A stretch of 57,672 nucleotides of DNA. Source: an uncultured Prevotella sp. Lineage in GTDB: Bacteria; Bacteroidota; Bacteroidia; Bacteroidales; Bacteroidaceae. Every line of letters starts with the position of its first letter. Within the stretch, counting starts at the first letter, position 1. The notes below the pieces were generated by a model. It saw nothing but the letters and a program-made list of their open reading frames with translations. It did not search any database and was not told the origin of the DNA. Below are positions 53,889-57,672 of this stretch, piece after piece. The stretch lies in the NCBI GenBank assembly GCA_947169685.1, contig CAMVQS010000008.1:1-57672 (forward strand). Reading direction: 5' to 3'. A program made the translations under genes and the position numbers.

Positions 53889-55812
53889 TTCAACCTGTTT
53901 TGCACAGTTCAATACCGACCGCCTGGTCATGATAGGGCGTTCGGCGCTCTATTACGAGGATTATGTGCTGAGCATCCAGTACTTCAATCAGGCCATTGCC
54001 GCTAAGCCTTATCTCTATGAGCCTTGGTTCTTCCGTGCTGTGGCCAAGTATTACCTTGATGACTTTGCAGGTTCTGAGGCTGACTGCACGGAGGCCATCG
54101 AGCGCAATCCCTACATCGTCAATCTTTACGAGTTGCGTGGCCTGACGCGCATTCAGCAGAAGAAGTACAAGGAGGCCATCGGCGATTACACCAAGGCGCT
54201 GAAGTATGCTCCTGACGGACAGAACCTGTGGCACAACCGTATTCTCTGTCATATCCACGAGAAGGACTATGCGCAGGCTCATCTCGAGCTCGACACCATG
54301 CTGACGCGCTGGAGCCAGTATGCCCGTGGCTATTCCATGCGGGCTGAGGTCTATATGTTGGAGAAGGACACGGCGAGCGCCATCACTGCCCTCGACAAGA
54401 GTCTCGAGCTCGACCCCTACGACGGTAACATCTGGGCAGAGCGTTCCATCATCAGTCTGGCACGTAGCGAGTGGAAGGAGTCGGAGGAATACCTGAGCAA
54501 GGCCATCCACCTGCTGCCCAAGCAGGCCAACAACTACATCAACCGCGCCCTGGCACGTTACAACCAGAACAACTTGCGTGGAGCGATGGCCGACTATGAC
54601 GCGGCACTCGACTTCGACCCCAACAACTTCCTTGGTCACTACAACCGCGGACTGCTGCGTGCGCAGGTGGGCGACGACAACCGTGCCATCCTCGACTTCA
54701 ACTTCGTGCTGAAGCTGGAACCAGAGAACCTCATGGCGCTCTACAACCGTGCCACGCTGCTCGACAAGACGGGCGACCTGCGCGGTGCCATCCGCGACTA
54801 TACGAAAGTCATCGACCAGTACCCTAACTTCTGGACAGGTCTGCAGAGCCGTGCCAGCTGCTACCGTCGTCTGGGAATGACGAAGCAGGCCGAAGCCGAC
54901 GAGTTCCGCGTGTATAAGGCACAGCTCTACAAACACCTCTATGGCACCCAGCCACGACTCAACAAGAAGCAGATGCGCCGTCGTTCTGACGACGACCTGG
55001 AGAAGTACAACCAGATTGTGGTGGCCGACGAACAGGAGATGGAACACGAGTACAAGAGCGAATATCGCGGACGCGTGCAGAACCGTAAGGTGCAGATCGA
55101 GCTGCTGCCGCTCTATGGGCTGTCGCTCAGCGCACAACGTGCCACCCTCGACACCCAACGCTCTAAGCTGAACCCCCTTGTTGAGGCCTATAACCATCAG
55201 CGTGGCGTGCGTCGCCTCTACCTCTCTAACGCCCAGCGTTCGCTCGACGAGGCACAGACGAACGCCTATTTCGCCTATATCGACTCCCTGTCAGTAGTCC
55301 TCGGTCAAAGAGATTCTTCACTCTTCACTCTTCACTCTTCATTTTATTTCCAGCGTGCCATCGCCTATTCGGAGATACAGAACTTCGACAGTGCCATCGA
55401 TGACCTCACCACTTACCTGCAGGCCGACACCACGTCGGTGCTCGCCCTCTGGCAGCGTGCCGTCTGTCAGTCGAAGGCCAACGACTTCAATGCCGCGCAG
55501 GGTACTGACGTAGGCATGAAGACGGCCAACGTCATTGGTGACCTCACTGCAGCTATCGCGCTCAGTCCGCAGGAGGCTTACCTTTATTATAATCGTGGTA
55601 CCGTCTATGCCAAACGTGCTGACTACGACCGTGCCATCGACGACTTTACCCGTGCCATTGAGCTCGACCCCACGCTGGCCGAAGCCTGGTATAACCGCGG
55701 ACTCAGCCGTCTTTACAGCAATCGTCAGCAGGAAGGCATCAGCGACCTCTCGAAAGCCGGTGAGCTGGGACTCTACACCGCTTACTCCGTCATCAAGAAA
55801 TACAGGAAATAA
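53779..55812 (+). CDS. Exported TPR-repeat protein containing heptamer inserts
   Basis: A protein of up to 677 aa. The ATG at 53779 lies in a repeat tract; Met14 (53818) would start a signal peptide (CTVLYGRLLLCVLFF region, cut at CFAQ). The body has about ten TPR units (e.g. AIGDYTKALKYAPDGQNLWHN, AMADYDAALDFDPNN, AIDDFTRAIELDPTLAE), interrupted at about residues 400-510 by a charged, non-TPR segment. Two stretches (residues 28-37 and 513-522) are encoded by heptamer tracts and both read FTLHSSF. TPR proteins act as scaffolds; the partner is unknown. An ABC transporter fragment follows directly. Confidence 0.82.
   Translation: MKSEEFATARHKPMCTVLYGRLLLCVLFFTLHSSFFTSTCFAQFNTDRLVMIGRSALYYEDYVLSIQYFNQAIAAKPYLYEPWFFRAVAKYYLDDFAGSEADCTEAIERNPYIVNLYELRGLTRIQQKKYKEAIGDYTKALKYAPDGQNLWHNRILCHIHEKDYAQAHLELDTMLTRWSQYARGYSMRAEVYMLEKDTASAITALDKSLELDPYDGNIWAERSIISLARSEWKESEEYLSKAIHLLPKQANNYINRALARYNQNNLRGAMADYDAALDFDPNNFLGHYNRGLLRAQVGDDNRAILDFNFVLKLEPENLMALYNRATLLDKTGDLRGAIRDYTKVIDQYPNFWTGLQSRASCYRRLGMTKQAEADEFRVYKAQLYKHLYGTQPRLNKKQMRRRSDDDLEKYNQIVVADEQEMEHEYKSEYRGRVQNRKVQIELLPLYGLSLSAQRATLDTQRSKLNPLVEAYNHQRGVRRLYLSNAQRSLDEAQTNAYFAYIDSLSVVLGQRDSSLFTLHSSFYFQRAIAYSEIQNFDSAIDDLTTYLQADTTSVLALWQRAVCQSKANDFNAAQGTDVGMKTANVIGDLTAAIALSPQEAYLYYNRGTVYAKRADYDRAIDDFTRAIELDPTLAEAWYNRGLSRLYSNRQQEGISDLSKAGELGLYTAYSVIKKYRK
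55315..55342. repeat. Heptamer tract inside the TPR gene
   Basis: Four units TCTTCAC, TCTTCAC, TCTTCAC, TCTTCAT, the same units as at 53861-53888 and in the same reading frame. Confidence 0.85.
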
Positions 55813-55813
55813 C

Positions 55814-55936
55814 CGCCGTGTCGTACAGTCAGGAACCCCCGACGAGGTCTATCAGCAGGGAGGTCTCTACAAGGACATCTTCGATGCCAGTGCCCGCAGC
55901 ATGAACGTTGACAAGATTGCCAGTACCATCAAGTAA
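55814..55936 (+). pseudogene. 3' remnant of an ABC transporter ATPase gene
   Basis: Directly after the TPR stop, in the +1 frame, about 40 codons read RRVVQSGTPDEVYQQGGLYK then DIFDASARSMNVDKIAST ending at 55936. This is the pattern of the last residues of an ABC exporter ATPase domain, after the Walker B and H-loop (typically GRxVExGTxDEL...GGLY). No upstream ABC sequence is present; a different gene, the TPR, occupies that space. It looks like a deletion or recombination scar, with the original terminator kept at 55943. No start codon of its own is evident. Confidence 0.6.
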
Positions 55937-55942
55937 AACGAA

Positions 55943-55973
55943 AAAGCCTGTTCTCGTTTTGAGAGCAGGCTTT
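55943..55973. terminator. Strong bidirectional intrinsic terminator
   Basis: AAAGCCTGTTCTC (55943-55955) pairs with GAGAGCAGGCTTT (55961-55973), 13 bp with one G-U, 5-nt loop, followed by a pyrimidine-rich TTTCTTCTTT. It ends the TPR/ABC-remnant transcript and faces the smalltalk gene. Confidence 0.88.
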
Positions 55974-55978
55974 CTTCT

Positions 55979-56095
55979 TTAGAGGTTAATGGGTCCGTGT
56001 CCCATGCAGGAGGTGACACCAAGGGTGGTTGCGATAGCCGTCAGGATGCTGACGATGACCTGAATAACGGTCTTCCAAGTTTCTTTGTTTTTCAT
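55979..56095 (-). CDS. Smalltalk protein (38 aa)
   Basis: A tiny gene with the sequence pattern TWKTVIQVIVSILTAIATTL then GVTSCMG, the hallmark of the Bacteroidetes smalltalk family. It has one hydrophobic helix ending in a lipobox-like TSC. The family is known to lie next to HU-family genes, and the HU gene here ends 57 bp upstream on the same strand. Function is unknown. Confidence 0.85.
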   Translation of the reverse strand: MKNKETWKTVIQVIVSILTAIATTLGVTSCMGHGPINL

Positions 56096-56151
56096 TTTCT
56101 TAGTGGTTAGAGGTTAGTAGTTTTAGTGGAGTTAAGTGGAGTTAGGGGGTC

Positions 56152-56679
56152 TTACGGCGTCACCGGATTCACCGCCTCGTCAATCGGCGTGTAGGTATGC
56201 GAGCGCTTTACCTTGCCGGCTACGGTGGTCTTGGTGATTTCCACGACGTTGCGGAGCTGCAGTGTGCTGCGCTTCTTCATCGCCTTCGAGGTGATGTCGT
56301 CGAGCTCGGTGCCCTCGGGGGTGAAACGAACGTGGATGCCCTCGATGAGCTGGTCTGCGCCCTTGTCCTTGGCGTCGGCGATGGTGGCTGCGCCTTCCTT
56401 CACGTTCTTCGCCGTGGGGTAGAACGTGCCGATGCCGTCGAGCTTCACGCCCTTGCCCTCTGCCAGCTGCTCGATGAGGCAGTCGGTGAGCTTGCGGAGC
56501 ACGCCCGTCACGATGTCGAGGGTGTAGATGCTGCCGTGGTCGGCGATGTGCTGTGCGAAGGCACGCGTTGAGAGGGTTGCCACACGTACTACGCGACCGT
56601 AGTAGTGTCCGAAGTAGTCTGACTTCTGGTTACTGTTCTTCACCAGGTCAATGTGCAGTGGGGTCTTGTTGTCTGCCAT
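56152..56679 (-). CDS. HU-family DNA-binding protein (HU-HIG-like)
   Basis: A 175-aa protein of the long HU-like group in Bacteroidetes. The HU-type domain covers residues 1-125: HIDLVKNSNQKSDYFGHYYGRVV, then helices LSTRAFAQHIADHGSIYTLDIV and VLRKLTDCLIEQLAEGKGVKLDGIGTFYP, the latter matching the HU helix-beta turn (GxxVxLxGxGTF). A C-terminal extension with KKRSTLQLRNVVEITKTTV may be an Ig-like or accessory segment. Such genes often sit beside capsule loci and mobile regions. The -7 box CAAAGGTA (minus strand TACCTTTG) is at 56828-56835. Confidence 0.82.
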   Translation of the reverse strand: MADNKTPLHIDLVKNSNQKSDYFGHYYGRVVRVATLSTRAFAQHIADHGSIYTLDIVTGVLRKLTDCLIEQLAEGKGVKLDGIGTFYPTAKNVKEGAATIADAKDKGADQLIEGIHVRFTPEGTELDDITSKAMKKRSTLQLRNVVEITKTTVAGKVKRSHTYTPIDEAVNPVTP

Positions 56680-56693
56680 AGTTTTTTAATTTT

Positions 56694-56749
56694 TAAGGTT
56701 TAATGTCTAAGGTTTAATGTCTAAGGTTTAATGTCTAAGGTCTAAGGTC
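56694..56749. repeat. Heptamer tract upstream of the HU-family gene
   Basis: Eight 7-bp units alternating TAAGGTT and TAATGTC three times, then TAAGGTC twice. It sits in the 5' leader of the HU gene transcript. Confidence 0.88.
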
Positions 56750-56783
56750 TTTTTAAGTATTTTTCGTTTAACGCGCGTTCAGA

Positions 56784-57023
56784 GAAAGTCGGTATGTTTC
56801 GGGGCGAAAGTCGGTATGTTTCGGGTACAAAGGTACAATGTTTCCATTGCGGTTTACGAATGTTTCTGCAGTTTTTTTAGTGGTCACGAGTGTCATGTGT
56901 CACGAGTGTCATTAAGCAGTTCGGAGCGCGAAAGTCCGCATAATAATATATAAATTAAAATTTATATTTATTATGAGCCGGAAATCCCCCTCTCAATCCA
57001 AAATCCTTAATGACACTCATGAC
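56784..57023. repeat. Intergenic repeat region with inverted repeats
   Basis: This otherwise gene-free stretch (56680-57131) contains a 20-bp direct repeat GAAAGTCGGTATGTTTCGGG at 56784 and 56806 (22-bp step); the minus-strand -7 box TACCTTTG at 56828-56835; a doubled GTCACGAGTGTCAT (56883 and 56899); an 18-bp inverted repeat with one mismatch (56899-56916 and 57006-57023); and an AT-rich near-palindrome (about 56940-56974). The inverted repeats enclose about 89 bp, like a small MITE or a regulatory hairpin. Confidence 0.7.
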
Positions 57024-57064
57024 CTAATGACCTTCATGACACCTGCAAAAAAACGTGGCAAAAA

Positions 57065-57096
57065 TTTGGTGGTTTGGAAAATATTTACTAATTTTG
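57065..57096 (+). promoter_or_regulatory. Promoter of the XRE-ImmA pair
   Basis: TTTG (57065-57068), 20 bp, TAATTTTG (57089-57096), 35 bp upstream of the XRE ATG. Confidence 0.75.
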
Positions 57097-57131
57097 CCAC
57101 AGAATAAAACACGAGAGAAATAATAGGAACT

Positions 57132-57470
57132 ATGAGCAACGTAATTGGAAGAAACTTAAAAGTGTTGCGTGAGGCTAACGACCTGACGCAAGAGCAGATG
57201 GCCAGCTATCTGGGCATCGGGCGTAGTGCGTATGCCAACTATGAGGCTGGCGAGCGAGAGGCTCCGTTAGAGGTGCTGGAACGCTCGGCTGCATTGTTAG
57301 GCTGTGAATTGGAGCTGCTGTTCGAACCAGATGTGGAAATGGTGAAAGACCGCATGATGGTTTGCGCCTTCCGCACCGACGGGCTGACAGAGGGCGACAT
57401 GAAGGAAGTGGCACGCTTCAAGCAAGTGGTGTTGGAGTATATGAAAATGCAGAAAATGCTTGGAGAATGA
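57132..57470 (+). CDS. XRE-family helix-turn-helix regulator
   Basis: A 112-aa DNA-binding protein. The N-terminal 65 residues are a Cro/C1-type HTH (VLREANDLTQEQMASYLGIG, then RSAYANYEAGEREAP). A short helical tail follows. It overlaps the next gene by 4 bp (ATGA). In this arrangement XRE usually represses its own operon and the adjacent ImmA-type protease cleaves it, giving a stress-responsive or toxin-antitoxin-like switch. Confidence 0.88.
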   Translation: MSNVIGRNLKVLREANDLTQEQMASYLGIGRSAYANYEAGEREAPLEVLERSAALLGCELELLFEPDVEMVKDRMMVCAFRTDGLTEGDMKEVARFKQVVLEYMKMQKMLGE

Positions 57471-57672
57471 AGAAGTTAGCTAAAGAATCCATCGATCAGC
57501 TGGCGCTGAAAATGCGCTTACAGGCGGGACTGAATCCGTCTGAGCCTATCCATACGAAGACGTTGCTGCGCAAACTGGGAGTAATGGTGATTTATCGTCC
57601 CCTCTCAGAGAAAGCCTGCGGTCTTTCGATGCGTTCATCCGACGGTCGCGCGAAGTTTATGCTCATCAACTC
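57467..57672 (+). CDS. ImmA/IrrE-family metallopeptidase-like protein (3' end cut by window)
   Basis: Only the first 68 codons are visible. They read like the N-terminus of ImmA/IrrE proteins paired with XRE regulators (KTLLRKLGVMVIYRPLSEKA then GLSMRS and KFMLIN). The HExxH zinc motif would lie further downstream, beyond the window, so the catalytic part cannot be checked. The ATG is in the ATGA overlap with the XRE stop. Confidence 0.75.
   Translation, partial: MKKLAKESIDQLALKMRLQAGLNPSEPIHTKTLLRKLGVMVIYRPLSEKACGLSMRSSDGRAKFMLIN

Noticed and set aside
53890..55197. 435-codon minus-strand frame inside the TPR gene
   Set aside because: Antisense shadow of repeated TPR sequence.
55535..55813. 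Coding use of the alternative frame before the ABC remnant
   Set aside because: The first part of this frame overlaps the TPR gene and has low-complexity shadow composition; only the last ~40 codons look like real protein.

Overview
The window looks like a chromosome segment of a Bacteroidales bacterium, most likely Prevotella or a close relative (Prevotellaceae). This is inferred from gene content and promoters; no 16S gene is present. The evidence is repeated Bacteroidetes-type promoters (TTTG, 19-21 bp, TAnnTTTG), a lipoprotein BamA variant beside TamB, a Porin_10-type porin, a hybrid two-component-like regulator with a Reg_prop propeller and AraC output, DUF4468 and DUF4348 proteins, a RAYT transposase, and an HU-family gene followed by a 38-residue smalltalk gene. 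Most genes have balanced GC; the lipoprotein at 19418 is clearly AT-rich.

Layout. 1-9.9 kb (+): nearly complete fabG, an RluA-type pseudouridine synthase, then an envelope block of an OmpP1/FadL barrel, TamB and TamL, closed by a bidirectional terminator. 9.9-14.2 kb (-): a galactose operon (galM, MFS sugar transporter, galK, small membrane protein). 14.2-18.9 kb (-): ABC-F ATPase, grpE, dnaJ, folC. 18.9-24.3 kb is an accessory-looking stretch: a rod-shaped structured RNA in front of an AT-rich lipoprotein, a RAYT transposase with an extra C-terminal domain, a ten-unit 22-bp periodic array, an HU-like protein, a duplicated promoter, and a PAS histidine kinase that has lost its phospho-acceptor. 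24.3-28.7 kb (+): a canonical PAS kinase, a second pseudouridine synthase, an HD hydrolase and menA. 28.7-32 kb (-): porin operon with two small membrane proteins and a DUF4468 protein. 32-34.3 kb (+): a TPR protein. 34.3-42.1 kb (-): a five-gene operon of kdsA, kdsD, a kinase-less hybrid regulator, a phospholipase D/cardiolipin synthase and an acyltransferase. 42.3-45.3 kb: a small barrel, a 22-bp palindrome array and an MscS channel. 45.4-53.7 kb is mostly housekeeping: N-acetylglucosamine kinase, MFS, pheS, DUF4348 lipoprotein, murB, MBL hydrolase, a YtxH/holin-X envelope trio, SPOR lipoprotein, ruvX and def. 53.8-57.7 kb: a TPR protein interrupted by heptamer repeats, the 3' stump of an ABC transporter, an smalltalk/HU pair, an inverted-repeat element and the start of an XRE-ImmA pair.

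Three themes cut across the genes. First, short repeats of two fixed periods recur: 22-bp arrays at three loci and 7-bp tracts at about nine loci. The heptamer tracts often begin at a stop codon, and three lie inside reading frames. Second, several signalling or ATPase proteins have lost key residues: a histidine kinase without His, an HTCS without an ATPase domain, and an ABC-F protein with one dead site. Third, very small genes (49 and 38 codons) sit in operons with larger envelope or DNA-binding genes. No tRNA, rRNA or CRISPR array was recognised.
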